Counted from the first letter of the stretch, positions 35,895-45,668 are shown. The stretch: DNA of 58,253 nt from Bifidobacterium aesculapii (GCF_001417815.1 NZ_BCFK01000071.1:1-58253), one strand, 5' to 3'. Program-made: numbers and translations. Notes: generated by a model not told the origin, from the sequence alone.

Positions 35895-37046
35895 ATGAGT
35901 TACGTTTCCGAAAACGCGTGGCGCGACGCGGTCAACAAGGCGACCTGCGACCTGTTCACGTTCGGCTACAAGCACGTCATCAAGCCGCATTTCGTCTTCA
36001 ACGTGCCGCCGGACGAGGCGCATGACCGCATGATCGCGTTCTGCCGCGTGACCAAGCACATCCCTCCGCTCCTGTGGGCGGAACGCACGATGCTCGACTA
36101 CACCGACCCGATCCTCGAGACGACCGTGATGGGCGTCGACTTCGCGAACCCGTTCGGTCTGTCCGCCGGACTCGACAAGAACTGCGACATGCCCGTGCTG
36201 CTCGACAACGCCGGATTCGGCTTCGAGACGGTCGGCTCCACCACGTCGCGCCCGTGCGCGGGCAATCCGAAGCCGTGGTTCCACCGTCTGCCCGAATACG
36301 ATTCGATGATGGTGCACGTGGGTCTCGCGAACATCGGCTCGGACAAGGTCATCGACCGTGCGGAGCGGGCGTGGACGCACGCGCACGACATGCAGATCTC
36401 CGTGTCCATCGCCCGCACGAACGACGACAAGTGCGGCGACCTCGACGAGGGCATCGAGGACTACTGCATCTCCATGCGCCGCGCCGCCGGCCGCACCGCG
36501 ATGGTGGAGGTGAACGTCTCCTGCCCGAACACGCACGTCGGCGAGCCGTTCACCGCCTCGCCCGAGGCGCTCGACAAGCTGTTCGCCGCGCTCGACAAGA
36601 TCGACCGCCCGCAGCCCACGCTCGTCAAGATGCCGCTCAACAAGCCGTGGGAGGAGCTGCGCGACCTGCTCGACGTGCTCGCCGCGCACAACGTGCAGGG
36701 CGTGTCGCTCGCGAATCTCAACAAGGACCGCACCGGTCTCGCCATCCCGCACGAGTGGGAGGGCGGACTGTCCGGCGGGCCGTGCACGCGCGCCAGCGAG
36801 GAGCTGGTCGCGCATGTGCGCCGCGAGTACGGCGACCGGTTCGCGATCGCCGGCATCGGCGGCGTGTTCACGCCCGAGCAGGCGTATGCGAAGATCCGCG
36901 CCGGCGCCGATCTGGTCATGTTCATCTCGTCGCTGATGTACCGCGGCCCGCAGCAGATCACCGTGCTCAAGCGCGGTCTGGCGGAACTGCTGCGCCGCGA
37001 CGGTTTCGCGTCCGTGCGCGACGCGGTCGGCGTGGACGCCGACTGA
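35895..37046 (+). CDS. pyrD: Dihydroorotate dehydrogenase family protein (PyrD-like)
   Basis: An FMN-dependent enzyme of the dihydroorotate dehydrogenase fold. The N-terminal 60 residues include an amphipathic stretch (LFTFGYKHVIKPHFVFNVPP) as in membrane-attached class 2 enzymes, and NPFGLSAGLDKN matches the class 2 FMN site. The active-site loop reads VEVNVSCPNTHVG. Cys at this position is typical of class 1 enzymes, where class 2 has Ser. The GIGGVFTPEQAY segment is standard. ATG 35895 has GGGAG close upstream and a CAGAAT -10-like box at 35882. No other pyr gene is nearby. Quinone use is inferred from the N-terminus only. Confidence 0.85.
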   Translation: MSYVSENAWRDAVNKATCDLFTFGYKHVIKPHFVFNVPPDEAHDRMIAFCRVTKHIPPLLWAERTMLDYTDPILETTVMGVDFANPFGLSAGLDKNCDMPVLLDNAGFGFETVGSTTSRPCAGNPKPWFHRLPEYDSMMVHVGLANIGSDKVIDRAERAWTHAHDMQISVSIARTNDDKCGDLDEGIEDYCISMRRAAGRTAMVEVNVSCPNTHVGEPFTASPEALDKLFAALDKIDRPQPTLVKMPLNKPWEELRDLLDVLAAHNVQGVSLANLNKDRTGLAIPHEWEGGLSGGPCTRASEELVAHVRREYGDRFAIAGIGGVFTPEQAYAKIRAGADLVMFISSLMYRGPQQITVLKRGLAELLRRDGFASVRDAVGVDAD

Positions 37047-37180
37047 CGCGCGTGTCGGCGCGTGTCGTGCATGCGTCGCGTGTCGTGCGTCGCGTGTGCG
37101 GCATGCGCGATTGCGCGCGTGGCGTGCGCGACGTATGTGCGGTGTCGTGCGCGCGACGTGCGTGCGACGCGATGACGCTG
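37047..37180. repeat. Low-complexity GTGTCGTGCGTCGC stretch
   Basis: The 130 bp after pyrD consist of short, irregular repeats of GCGTGTCGTGC and CGTGCGCGAC with almost no other sequence. No start codon with a ribosome binding site is present. A similar but shorter stretch follows the MFS gene (11945-12010). Confidence 0.6.
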
Positions 37181-37225
37181 ATAGGCCGGTCACGTATCTG
37201 CGTGACCGGCCTATGTTGTTTTTTG
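37181..37225 (+). terminator. Intrinsic terminator before the gal operon
   Basis: ATAGGCCGGTCACG (37181-37194) pairs perfectly with CGTGACCGGCCTAT (37201-37214) around TATCTG, and GTTGTTTTTTG follows. One of the strongest terminators in the window. Confidence 0.9.
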
Positions 37226-37278
37226 TGCGCTAACGTTTGCAAAACTACAAAAATATGACGCGAAACGCACAACTCGGT

Positions 37279-37314
37279 TTGAAGTGTGGGTGATTGTGTG
37301 CGATAATGTTCACA
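37279..37314 (+). promoter_or_regulatory. Promoter of the deoR-galT-galK operon (leaderless)
   Basis: TTGAAG (37279-37284) and GATAAT (37302-37307) are separated by 17 bp. The ATG of the regulator is at 37314, 7 bp after the -10, so the predicted transcript starts on or next to the initiation codon. No ribosome binding site is present between the -10 and the ATG, which fits a leaderless mRNA. Confidence 0.8.
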
Positions 37315-38123
37315 TGATATCGTCACAACGTCAACACCTGATACTGAGCAGGCTTCGCACCAGAGGTGCCGTGCGAATCACGGCCCTCAGTAAAGAGCTC
37401 GGCGTTTCCGCGATGACCATCCGCCGCGATATCGCCGAACTCGCCGACAAAGGGCTCCTCAAGCGGGTCCATGGCGGTGCCGTCACCACGTCCACGCTCC
37501 TGAGTGAACCGCTGTTCTCCGTAAAGTCGCAGATGGACATCGGCCTCAAGGACGCCATCGCGCAGGAGGCCGTCAAATACGTGGCCCCCGGCGACGTCAT
37601 TGCCATCGGCGGCGGCACCACCGCCTACGTGTTCGCCCAGCATCTGCTGGAAACCCAGCAGGCCGCCGGCATCACCATCCTCACCAACTCGATTCCCGTC
37701 GCCGAACTCGTGCAGGCGCTCGAATCGAAGGACGTGGAGGTAATCGTCACCGGAGGCGTGATCACCCGATCGAACTCGCTCGTCGGCCCGATCGCGGACA
37801 AGGTCGTCGCCTCGCTGCGCGTCAATACCGTCTTCCTCGGCACGCACTCCGTGTCGATTCCCCGCGGCTTCCTCATGCCCAACTCGCTGGAGGCCGCCAC
37901 CGATATGGCGATGATGGACATCGCCGACCGCACCATCATCTTGACCGACCACACCAAGTGGAGCTGCACATCGCTGTCGCTGTTCGCGCGGTTCGACCAG
38001 GTGGACACGGTCATCACCGACGACGGTCTCGACCCCGATACCGCCGCCAAGACGAAGGAACTGGTCAAAGAGCTCGTGCTGGCCGAACAGACCGAGCCCA
38101 CACAGGAAAGTGAGCAGGAATAA
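37314..38123 (+). CDS. DeoR-family transcriptional regulator of the galactose operon
   Basis: An N-terminal winged helix-turn-helix (QRQHLILSRLRTRGAVRITALSKELGVSAMTIRRDIAELADKG, positions 5-47) carries the DeoR signature, and a C-terminal sugar-phosphate sensor domain (about 75-240) contains the DeoR IGGGTTAYVFAQ loop and FLGTHSVS. The 269-residue length is normal. I start it at 37314 (MISSQRQ) because the promoter -10 lies just upstream; an in-frame ATG at 37284 would lie inside the promoter. It is followed after 2 bp by galT, so it probably controls its own operon in response to a sugar phosphate. Confidence 0.93.
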   Translation: MISSQRQHLILSRLRTRGAVRITALSKELGVSAMTIRRDIAELADKGLLKRVHGGAVTTSTLLSEPLFSVKSQMDIGLKDAIAQEAVKYVAPGDVIAIGGGTTAYVFAQHLLETQQAAGITILTNSIPVAELVQALESKDVEVIVTGGVITRSNSLVGPIADKVVASLRVNTVFLGTHSVSIPRGFLMPNSLEAATDMAMMDIADRTIILTDHTKWSCTSLSLFARFDQVDTVITDDGLDPDTAAKTKELVKELVLAEQTEPTQESEQE

Positions 38124-38125
38124 CC

Positions 38126-39376
38126 ATGACCGAATTCGCAGCCTACGAACCGGGCGCGTACGCCAAGGAGCACATCCGCATCACACCGACGACGCTCGCC
38201 GACGGACGTGACTTCTTCTACCTCGACGACGATCCGGAGTACGTCTCCGGCGCCAAGACGCGCGAGCTCAAGGATCCGCGCGACCTGCCGTACCGCTTCA
38301 GCAACCAGCTGAACGCCGCCGGCGAGGAAGTGCCGTACGCCGCCCCTGAAATGCGCCGCGACCCGCTGACCGGCGACTGGATCCCGATGGCGACCGCGCG
38401 CATGAACCGCCCAATCACCGCCGGCCCCGGCGCCACCGCCAAGGGCAACCCGCTGGCCGCCCGCAAGCCCGGCGACCCGTACCAGGACGGCGAGGTGCCG
38501 GACACCGACTACAACGTCGTCGTGTTCGAGAACCGCTTCCCGTCGATGGTGCGCGTGCCCGGCCGCAGCGAGGACGTCACCTTCGTCGACGGCAACCCGC
38601 TGTGGGAGAAGAAGATGGCCGCCGGCCGCTGCGAGGTCATCTGCTTCGACCCGAACGAGCATGGCCTGCCCGCCGACCTGCCGGTGAGCCGTCTGCGCAC
38701 CGTTGTCGAGGCGTGGGCGTTCCGCACCGCCGAAATCTCCAAGATGGACGGCATCGAGCAGATCTTCCCGTTCGAGAACCACGGCCAGGAGATCGGCGTC
38801 TCCCTCGCCCACCCGCACGGCCAGGTCTACTGCTACCCGTTCATCGCCCCGAAGATGGAGAAGGAGCTCCAGCACACCGAGGCCTACCACGAGAAGACCG
38901 GCGGCAACCTGCTCAAGGATCTGATGAACGCCGAGCTCGAGGCCAAGGAACGCGTCATCATGCGCAACCACAGCTGGGTCGCCTACGTGCCCGCCGCCGC
39001 CCGCTGGCCCCTCGAGGTGCATGTGGCGCCGGTGCGCGACGTGCTCACCCTCGACGAGCTCGACGACCAGGAGCGCTGGGACCTCGCCTCCATGTACTCG
39101 CACCTGTTGAAGCGCGGCAACGCGTTCTTCGACAAGGGCGACGGCAAGGGCATGGACCTGCCGTACATCGCCGCCTGGCATCAGGCCCCGATCCACGACC
39201 CGCGCCGCGAGAACTACCGCCTCAACCTGCAGTTCTTCTCGTTCCGCCGCGCCGCGAACAAGATCAAGTACCTCGCCGGCTCCGAATCCGGCATGGCCGC
39301 ATGGATCTCCGACACCACGCCGGAGATCATCGCCAAGCGCTTCCACGAGCTCGGCGACGTCGACATCGCCGACTGA
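38126..39376 (+). CDS. galT: Galactose-1-phosphate uridylyltransferase
   Basis: Leloir pathway enzyme exchanging galactose 1-phosphate and UDP-glucose. The catalytic histidine lies in the HPHGQ motif of SLAHPHGQVYCYPF (about residue 231). FENRFPSMVR near the middle and VAPVRDVLTLDEL are typical of the bifidobacterial and Thermotoga-like class. The start is 2 bp after the regulator stop and has GTGAGCAGGAATA upstream. The 416-residue protein is complete. It is followed after 49 bp, with AAGAAAGAAGGA, by galK. Confidence 0.95.
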   Translation: MTEFAAYEPGAYAKEHIRITPTTLADGRDFFYLDDDPEYVSGAKTRELKDPRDLPYRFSNQLNAAGEEVPYAAPEMRRDPLTGDWIPMATARMNRPITAGPGATAKGNPLAARKPGDPYQDGEVPDTDYNVVVFENRFPSMVRVPGRSEDVTFVDGNPLWEKKMAAGRCEVICFDPNEHGLPADLPVSRLRTVVEAWAFRTAEISKMDGIEQIFPFENHGQEIGVSLAHPHGQVYCYPFIAPKMEKELQHTEAYHEKTGGNLLKDLMNAELEAKERVIMRNHSWVAYVPAAARWPLEVHVAPVRDVLTLDELDDQERWDLASMYSHLLKRGNAFFDKGDGKGMDLPYIAAWHQAPIHDPRRENYRLNLQFFSFRRAANKIKYLAGSESGMAAWISDTTPEIIAKRFHELGDVDIAD

Positions 39377-39425
39377 CCGCATTTACGTAAAACCCAACAT
39401 CACCCAAGAAAGAAGGACAACATCA

Positions 39426-40676
<1,251 letters not shown>

Positions 40677-40690
40677 TCGCAGAAGCCGAT

Positions 40691-40750
40691 GCAAAAACGC
40701 GCGTTGGCGCACGCCCATGAAAAAGGACGTGCGCCAACGCGCGTTTTTGC
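40691..40750 (+). terminator. Terminator of the gal operon
   Basis: A perfect 23-bp stem, 40691-40713 with 40728-40750 (ends GCAAAAACGC and GCGTTTTTGC), closes a 14-nt loop. The A-rich left end and T-rich right end make it a bidirectional terminator. Confidence 0.85.
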
Positions 40751-40755
40751 ACGAT

Positions 40756-40827
40756 CTACTTGTGGACCAGATGGTGCACAGCGTATCCCACGGCGATGAC
40801 CAGCAGGTACGATGCCGAATGCTTCAT
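40756..40827 (-). CDS. Possible 23-residue membrane peptide
   Basis: A minus-strand frame encodes MKHSASYLLVIAVGYAVHHL plus three residues, a plausible single membrane helix. It lies between the gal terminator and a 13-bp hairpin (40887-40917, GCTCCCCTCCTTC type). No good ribosome binding site precedes its ATG, and the frame is open further upstream. Could be a real small protein, a remnant, or chance. Confidence 0.25.
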   Translation of the reverse strand: MKHSASYLLVIAVGYAVHHLVHK

Positions 40828-40886
40828 CCCGGCTCCCGGTGCGGCTACGTGTTTGGCCTGGTGCTGTCTGTGATCGTATTCGTGCT

Positions 40887-40917
40887 CCCCTCCTTCTTCC
40901 TGAAGGAGGGGAGCATC
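40887..40917. terminator. 13-bp hairpin at the start of the sugar island
   Basis: GCTCCCCTCCTTC pairs with GAAGGAGGGGAGC around TTCCT, followed by ATCTTTCG. It may act as a terminator in either direction. The remaining 350 bp up to the binding-protein gene hold the operators and promoter entered below. Confidence 0.6.
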
Positions 40918-41009
40918 TTTCGTAAGTAGCGACGTGTCGACTTGGTGGCCGTCCTGTTCGGCTACGTTTTGTGCGTGCAGTGGATGGGCGGTACGTGTAT
41001 TTGATGAAA

Positions 41010-41033
41010 AACGATACGTTATACGATTAACGG
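41010..41033 (+). promoter_or_regulatory. Distal LacI-type operator pair
   Basis: AACGATACGTT (41010-41020) is palindromic and is directly followed by a site containing CGATTAACG (41024-41032), a 9-mer that recurs at 41150 and 41171 in the core promoter. The 126-bp distance would allow DNA looping between bound LacI-family dimers or tetramers. Confidence 0.55.
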
Positions 41034-41146
41034 CGTGTCGCGATGTGGGTGATTCCGGTGTTCTGCAAGAACGGCAGTATAGAGCCGAAGTTTACGTTTG
41101 CGACGCTGGGGGGGGGCTGGTCGATGAGAGTGTTAACTATTGAGAT

Positions 41147-41188
41147 AAACGATTAACGTTTGACATTAAACGATTAACGGTTTATAGT
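41147..41188 (+). promoter_or_regulatory. Promoter of the sugar operon with two overlapping LacI-type operators
   Basis: TTGACA (41160-41165) and TATAGT (41183-41188) with 17-bp spacing form a near-consensus promoter. AAACGATTAACGTTT (41147-41161) overlaps the -35. AAACGATTAACGGTTT (41168-41183) fills the spacer between the boxes. Both are symmetric AAACG-N5-CGTTT-like sites, as LacI-family repressors use. The predicted leader is about 100 nt. The regulator at 45696 is the natural candidate. Confidence 0.8.
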
Positions 41189-41295
41189 GTTAACCACCGC
41201 AAAGAAACAACCACAAAGCAAGTGGCTGGCGGGGTCGTACCGGTGCGTCTTACATCGGTACGGGGAGGAAACATCAAGGAAGAAGGAGCCTAATC

Positions 41296-42903
41296 ATGGC
41301 ACGAAGAAGTGTTCGCCTGTTGGCATCAATAGCTGCAGTCGCGACTATGGTCACGACGTTTGCCGCCTGCGGCAACAAGCAGGCCACCACAGACGAGAAC
41401 GGCAAGCCAATCGTCAACATTCTGGTTCGTCGCAACGTGACCGACCATCCGATGCAGGACACCCAGTACACCAAGGATCTGGAAGCCGCCTGCGATTGCA
41501 CCATCAAGTGGCAGGAAGTCTCCGACAACGCTTGGGGCCAGCAGAAGAGCGCCAAGATGGCCGCCGGTGAATTCCCGGACATTGGCTTGAGCTTGTTCAG
41601 CATGGTGGATGCGGCCAAGTACAGCACCTATTTCGAGGATCTCAAGCCGCATCTGGACAAGATGCCGAACGTCAAGAAGTTCCTCAAGGCCCAGCCGGGC
41701 GCCGCGAAGTACGTTACCGATGGCACCAAGATCGCCATGCTGCCCTCCGACCGCGGCAAGGGTTACGAGGTTTCCGGCACTCACATGTTCATCAACAAGA
41801 CCTGGCTGGACAAGCTGGGACTCCAGATGCCGACCACTTGGGACGAGCTCGAGAACGTGCTCGATGCATTCAAGACCCAGGATCCGAACGGCAACGGCAA
41901 GGCTGATGAGGTGCCGATGAATATCCGCAGCCTCGGCTTCGGCCTGTGGAGCCCTCTGGCGCTGATGAACTCCGAAGGCGTGGTCACCTCCTTCATGGGC
42001 GGCGGCGCTTCCGAACAGGGCTATTATGTGGACAACGGCAAGGTTAAGAGCTATTACACCTCCGACGCGCTCAAGGACGTCGTCTCCTACCTGCACGGAC
42101 TCATGGCCAAGGGCCTTATCCCGAAGGATGTGCTCACCCGCGACGCCTCGCAATACACTTCGCAGACCGTCAGTGACGGCAAGACCGCGCTGACCGGCGT
42201 CTCCTTCGGTTGGTCCAACTACGCCGAATACGGCAACGCGCTTGGCGACCAGTACGTCACCCTGCCGCCGCTGAAGAAGGACGCCTCCACGCCCGACTTC
42301 CAGGTCAAGTGGGATTATTCCCAGGACGCCTGCCGCTGGGCCTACTCCGGTTCCGGCCTGACCGTCAACCCGAACGCAGCCAACCAGGACGCCATCTACA
42401 AGGTGATCGACGCCATGTATGGCGAGAAGCTTTCCGTGGCTGGATTCTTCGGCTCTATTCCGGATATCGTCTCCGATGACGGCGACCACCAGTACACCAT
42501 CGACAAGGCTAAAGCCTACGCCGAATATCCTGATACCCGCGCCGTCGCCCTGCAGGACCGCTTCGGTGGCTGGATTCGCGACGACGTGAAGATGGTCAAC
42601 GACACCAACGCCGACCAGGTCACTGCGTCCGATTTGGCCATTCGTGAGGCGCGCAACCGCGTCGACGGCGTCAAGGATGTCGTACCGATTTACGTGCGCC
42701 CGGATACCGAGGACTCCAACACCCTGCAAAACAACAACACCGCCATCTCCAACTACGCGAACAACCAGATCGCGAAGTGGGTCCAGAAGGGCGGCATCGA
42801 CAAGGAATGGGATGCCTACGTGAAAAAGGTGTCCGAACCGACCCTCGGCCTCGACGCCAACATCAAGATTTGGCAGAAGTGGTACGACAAGTACACCAAG
42901 TAG
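41296..42903 (+). CDS. Extracellular sugar-binding lipoprotein of an ABC importer
   Basis: The 535-residue solute-binding protein has a lipoprotein signal peptide: basic MARRS, a hydrophobic core, and a lipobox ending FAAC, with the lipidated Cys at about residue 25. The mature part resembles the large binding proteins of LplA/YtcQ-type oligosaccharide importers (FINKTWLDKLGLQMPTTWDE; DPNGNGKADEVPM). AAGAAGGAG precedes the ATG by about 9 bp. It is the first gene of the operon, followed by a hairpin and two permeases. The adjoining GH32 enzyme suggests fructo-oligosaccharides as ligand. No ATPase gene is present, so a shared MsmK-type ATPase is probably used. Confidence 0.92.
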   Translation: MARRSVRLLASIAAVATMVTTFAACGNKQATTDENGKPIVNILVRRNVTDHPMQDTQYTKDLEAACDCTIKWQEVSDNAWGQQKSAKMAAGEFPDIGLSLFSMVDAAKYSTYFEDLKPHLDKMPNVKKFLKAQPGAAKYVTDGTKIAMLPSDRGKGYEVSGTHMFINKTWLDKLGLQMPTTWDELENVLDAFKTQDPNGNGKADEVPMNIRSLGFGLWSPLALMNSEGVVTSFMGGGASEQGYYVDNGKVKSYYTSDALKDVVSYLHGLMAKGLIPKDVLTRDASQYTSQTVSDGKTALTGVSFGWSNYAEYGNALGDQYVTLPPLKKDASTPDFQVKWDYSQDACRWAYSGSGLTVNPNAANQDAIYKVIDAMYGEKLSVAGFFGSIPDIVSDDGDHQYTIDKAKAYAEYPDTRAVALQDRFGGWIRDDVKMVNDTNADQVTASDLAIREARNRVDGVKDVVPIYVRPDTEDSNTLQNNNTAISNYANNQIAKWVQKGGIDKEWDAYVKKVSEPTLGLDANIKIWQKWYDKYTK

Positions 42904-42915
42904 CCAAGTAATACC

Positions 42916-42975
42916 GCGGGGTCCATCGCACGGGTTCGTTTCTCTCCCGTGACTGCCGCCGGACCCCGCATTTTT
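42916..42975 (+). terminator. Partial terminator between the binding protein and permeases
   Basis: GCGGGGTCC (42916-42924) pairs with GGACCCCGC (42961-42969), with CACGGG/CCCGTG inside, followed by ATTTTTG. Partial termination here would give more binding protein than permease, a common arrangement in ABC import operons. Confidence 0.75.
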
Positions 42976-43009
42976 GTTCCCTAGCAATCATCCTAAATTG
43001 GAGACCAAC

Positions 43010-43981
43010 ATGAGTGCACAAACATCGCAAGGCGTTGCTGCACGGACCGTGGCGATGGAAGCGGCTCCCGACCGCAAGAAACCAGGTCTGCTCGATCGCA
43101 TCGCCGACCATTTACGTCGCTACTGGCAGTTGTGGATTCTTTCCGCTCCGGCATTGTTCTTCGTGGGACTGTTCTCCTACGTGCCGATGTGGGGCATCCA
43201 GCTCGCCTTCCGCGAGTTCGATCCGACCAAAGGCCTGACCGGCGGCAAATTCGTCGGTTTCAAATACTTCCTGGAATTCTTCCACAACCCGCTGTTTGGC
43301 GAGATCATGACCAACACCATCCGCATTTCCCTTTGGACACTGGTCATGGGCTTCATCTTTCCGATTATTCTGGCCCTGCTGATCAATCAGATCGGTTCTA
43401 AGAAAATCAAGGGTTTCGTACAAACGATCACCTACATGCCCCACTTCATCTCCGTGGTGGTCATCGTCTCCATGCTCAACATCTTCCTGACTCCTGGTAC
43501 CGGCATTCTCGGTCGCTTCTTCGGTGATGAATCACTGATGGGCTCCACCAGCGCCATCACCGCGGTCTATTGGATCTCCGAAGTCTGGCAGCATGTTGGT
43601 TGGAACTCCATCATCTACCTGGCTGCGCTCGCCGGTGTGAACACATCGCTGTACGAGGCGGCGAAGATCGACGGTGCAGGCCGTCTGCAGTTGATTCGCT
43701 ACGTCGATATTCCTGCGATCATGCCGACATGTGCGATCCTGCTCATCATGAACATGGGCTCCGTGCTCAACGTGGGCTTCGACAAGATCTATCTGATGCA
43801 GAACTCGCTGAACATGCCGGCCACCGAAGTCATCGCCACATACACCTACAAAATCGGTATTATCAATGGCCAATACTCGTATTCGACGGCAATCGGCCTG
43901 TTCAACACCTTGGTCAACTTCATCTTCCTGATCACCGCGAATGCAATCGCCAAGCGCGTTTCCGATACGAGCATTTTCTAG
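43010..43981 (+). CDS. ABC sugar transporter permease (LplB/YteP type)
   Basis: The 323-residue inner-membrane permease has six predicted helices. The cytoplasmic coupling loop is EAAKIDGAGRLQLIRYVDIPAI, the EAA motif contacted by the ATPase. I chose ATG 43010 (MSAQTSQ) because TTGGAGACC lies about 7 bp upstream; the open frame extends back to 42974 without a signal. The unusually long polar N-terminus (about 35 residues) matches the LplB type, which works with large binding proteins. It is followed by the second permease after 12 bp. Confidence 0.93.
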   Translation: MSAQTSQGVAARTVAMEAAPDRKKPGLLDRIADHLRRYWQLWILSAPALFFVGLFSYVPMWGIQLAFREFDPTKGLTGGKFVGFKYFLEFFHNPLFGEIMTNTIRISLWTLVMGFIFPIILALLINQIGSKKIKGFVQTITYMPHFISVVVIVSMLNIFLTPGTGILGRFFGDESLMGSTSAITAVYWISEVWQHVGWNSIIYLAALAGVNTSLYEAAKIDGAGRLQLIRYVDIPAIMPTCAILLIMNMGSVLNVGFDKIYLMQNSLNMPATEVIATYTYKIGIINGQYSYSTAIGLFNTLVNFIFLITANAIAKRVSDTSIF

Positions 43982-43993
43982 AAGGGTTTTATC

Positions 43994-44929
43994 ATGTCTG
44001 CAACAATTGAGGCTGTTACCCAGAACAAGAACGACATTCCCTGGAACAAGCACGTGCGCCAGAAGCAGAAGCCGGGTGACCTGGCGGTGTCGGGCATCAT
44101 CAATGTGCTGCTGCTCCTGACCATTGTGGCGGTGCTCTACCCGCTGTGGTTCGTGGTCATCGCATCATTTTCAAATCCGAACGCCGTGGCCGGCGGTGAA
44201 GTGCTGCTGCTACCCAAGGGTGTGACCTTCGTTGGCTATGCTAAGGTGTTCGCCAACCAGCGCATCTGGCAGGGCTATCTCAACACCATCATCTATTCGG
44301 TGGTCGGCACCGCGGTCAACATGGCAGTGACCATTCCCTGCGCCTTCGCGCTATCTCGTCGCGAGTTCAAGCCGCGACGCGTGATCATGTTCCTGTTCAC
44401 CGTGACCATGTTCATCGCCGGCGGCCTGATTCCGAACTACCTGCTGTACAAGAGCCTCGGCATCAACAACAGCATGTGGGTGTTCATCCTGCCTGGCGCG
44501 GTTTCCGTGTACAACGTGATCGTGGCCCGCTCCTTCTTCGAAACCTCTATCCCCGAAGAGCTCTTCGACGCGGCCCAGATCGACGGGCTGAGCTACTTTG
44601 GCTACTTCTTCAAGATTGTGCTGCCGTTAAGCTCCGCGATTCTGGCTGTAATTGGTCTGTACTACTTTGTCGGCCACTGGAACGACTTCATGACGGGCCT
44701 TATCTACATCACCGACGACAAGAAGCAGCCATTGCAGGTGGTGTTGCAGCAGTTGCTACTGGTGGCGCAGGGTACTGGAACCAATGTCAACGCGGCTGCG
44801 CAGCAGCAGGCCGCCGATCAGATCAAGTTCGGCATCATCATCGTCTCTACTCTGCCTCTGCTTGTGCTCTATCCGTTCTTGCAGAAGTACTTCAACAAGG
44901 GTGTGATGCTCGGCGCGGTCAAGGGTTGA
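43994..44929 (+). CDS. ABC sugar transporter permease (LplC/YtcP type)
   Basis: Second membrane subunit of the importer, 311 residues with six predicted helices and the EAA-like loop ELFDAAQIDGLSYFGYFFKIVLP. It starts 12 bp after the first permease, with GAAGGG upstream. The C-terminal QKYFNKGVMLGAVKG is the signature ending of this family. Its codons use more A/T at third positions than rpoB or folP in the same window, in line with transfer of the whole cluster. Confidence 0.93.
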   Translation: MSATIEAVTQNKNDIPWNKHVRQKQKPGDLAVSGIINVLLLLTIVAVLYPLWFVVIASFSNPNAVAGGEVLLLPKGVTFVGYAKVFANQRIWQGYLNTIIYSVVGTAVNMAVTIPCAFALSRREFKPRRVIMFLFTVTMFIAGGLIPNYLLYKSLGINNSMWVFILPGAVSVYNVIVARSFFETSIPEELFDAAQIDGLSYFGYFFKIVLPLSSAILAVIGLYYFVGHWNDFMTGLIYITDDKKQPLQVVLQQLLLVAQGTGTNVNAAAQQQAADQIKFGIIIVSTLPLLVLYPFLQKYFNKGVMLGAVKG

Positions 44930-44990
44930 GTCAAACGCAATCCGACAAGAGACAACCAATCTAAAAGCCAGCCGATAGAAAGGATTCGCT

Positions 44991-45668
44991 ATGCTTGCCC
45001 GCTTCTCTGTGGCCTACGAGCGGTTCTGCCGTCTGCTAGTCGCGATTTTCGTGGTCAACGTGGCCATACTCGCGCACACTCTGATGGGAGCCGTCGTGCT
45101 GGGATTTCTCCCCTCGTTCGCGGCTGCGCAGGCTACGTTCCGTGCGTGGGTGCTTTCTGAGGACCGTTCAATGCGGGCCAAGGAAGTTTGGAAGACGTTT
45201 CACGGCTTCTGGAAAAGCGAAGTCAAGCGCGCGAATCTTTTCGGTTGGCCTTTGATTATTCTCTGGGCCGTGGTCATCGTCGACTACTGCGTAATGAACT
45301 GGCATGCTCGCGGCGATTTCGACATCATGGTTTCCGGCGTGCTGCTGCTCATCATCGTAGTTTTGGCAGTGTTCTCGTCCTTGGTTTGGGTGGTGCGCGC
45401 GAACTATGAAGAGAATTCCGTCTGGATTGTTCGTACAACACTGGCGATGATTGTGGCACGCCCGTTGTGCAGCCTTCTGCAGGTTGGACTGCTGATTCTT
45501 ACCGTGCTTGTATGGGTGCAATGGCCTGGAATTCTCATGGTGTTCGGCTTGTCGCTGCCGATGTTCTGCACAGCCTGGATTATTTATTCATTCGGCCGTC
45601 TGCCTGGAATGGACATTCATGACCGCATGGAACAGAGCGCGGGCCACGCCCGAAACCAGACATCGTGA
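44991..45668 (+). CDS. DUF624 / YesL family membrane protein
   Basis: A 225-residue protein with about five hydrophobic segments, starting FSVAYERFCRLLVAIFVVNV; the family often sits in oligosaccharide ABC import operons. The role is unknown; it may help assemble or regulate the importer. GAAAGGA precedes the ATG by 7 bp. Helix 2 contains the family's LPSFAAAQATF turn. It sits 61 bp after the second permease and 27 bp before the regulator gene. Confidence 0.85.
   Translation: MLARFSVAYERFCRLLVAIFVVNVAILAHTLMGAVVLGFLPSFAAAQATFRAWVLSEDRSMRAKEVWKTFHGFWKSEVKRANLFGWPLIILWAVVIVDYCVMNWHARGDFDIMVSGVLLLIIVVLAVFSSLVWVVRANYEENSVWIVRTTLAMIVARPLCSLLQVGLLILTVLVWVQWPGILMVFGLSLPMFCTAWIIYSFGRLPGMDIHDRMEQSAGHARNQTS

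Noticed and set aside
31998..37193. A 1731-codon minus-strand open frame
   Set aside because: Covers the PBP, OYE and pyrD genes in antisense and has no domains of its own.
40934..41143. 69-codon frame across the operators and poly-G tract
   Set aside because: No ribosome binding site, composition unlike neighbouring genes, and it overlaps regulatory sites.
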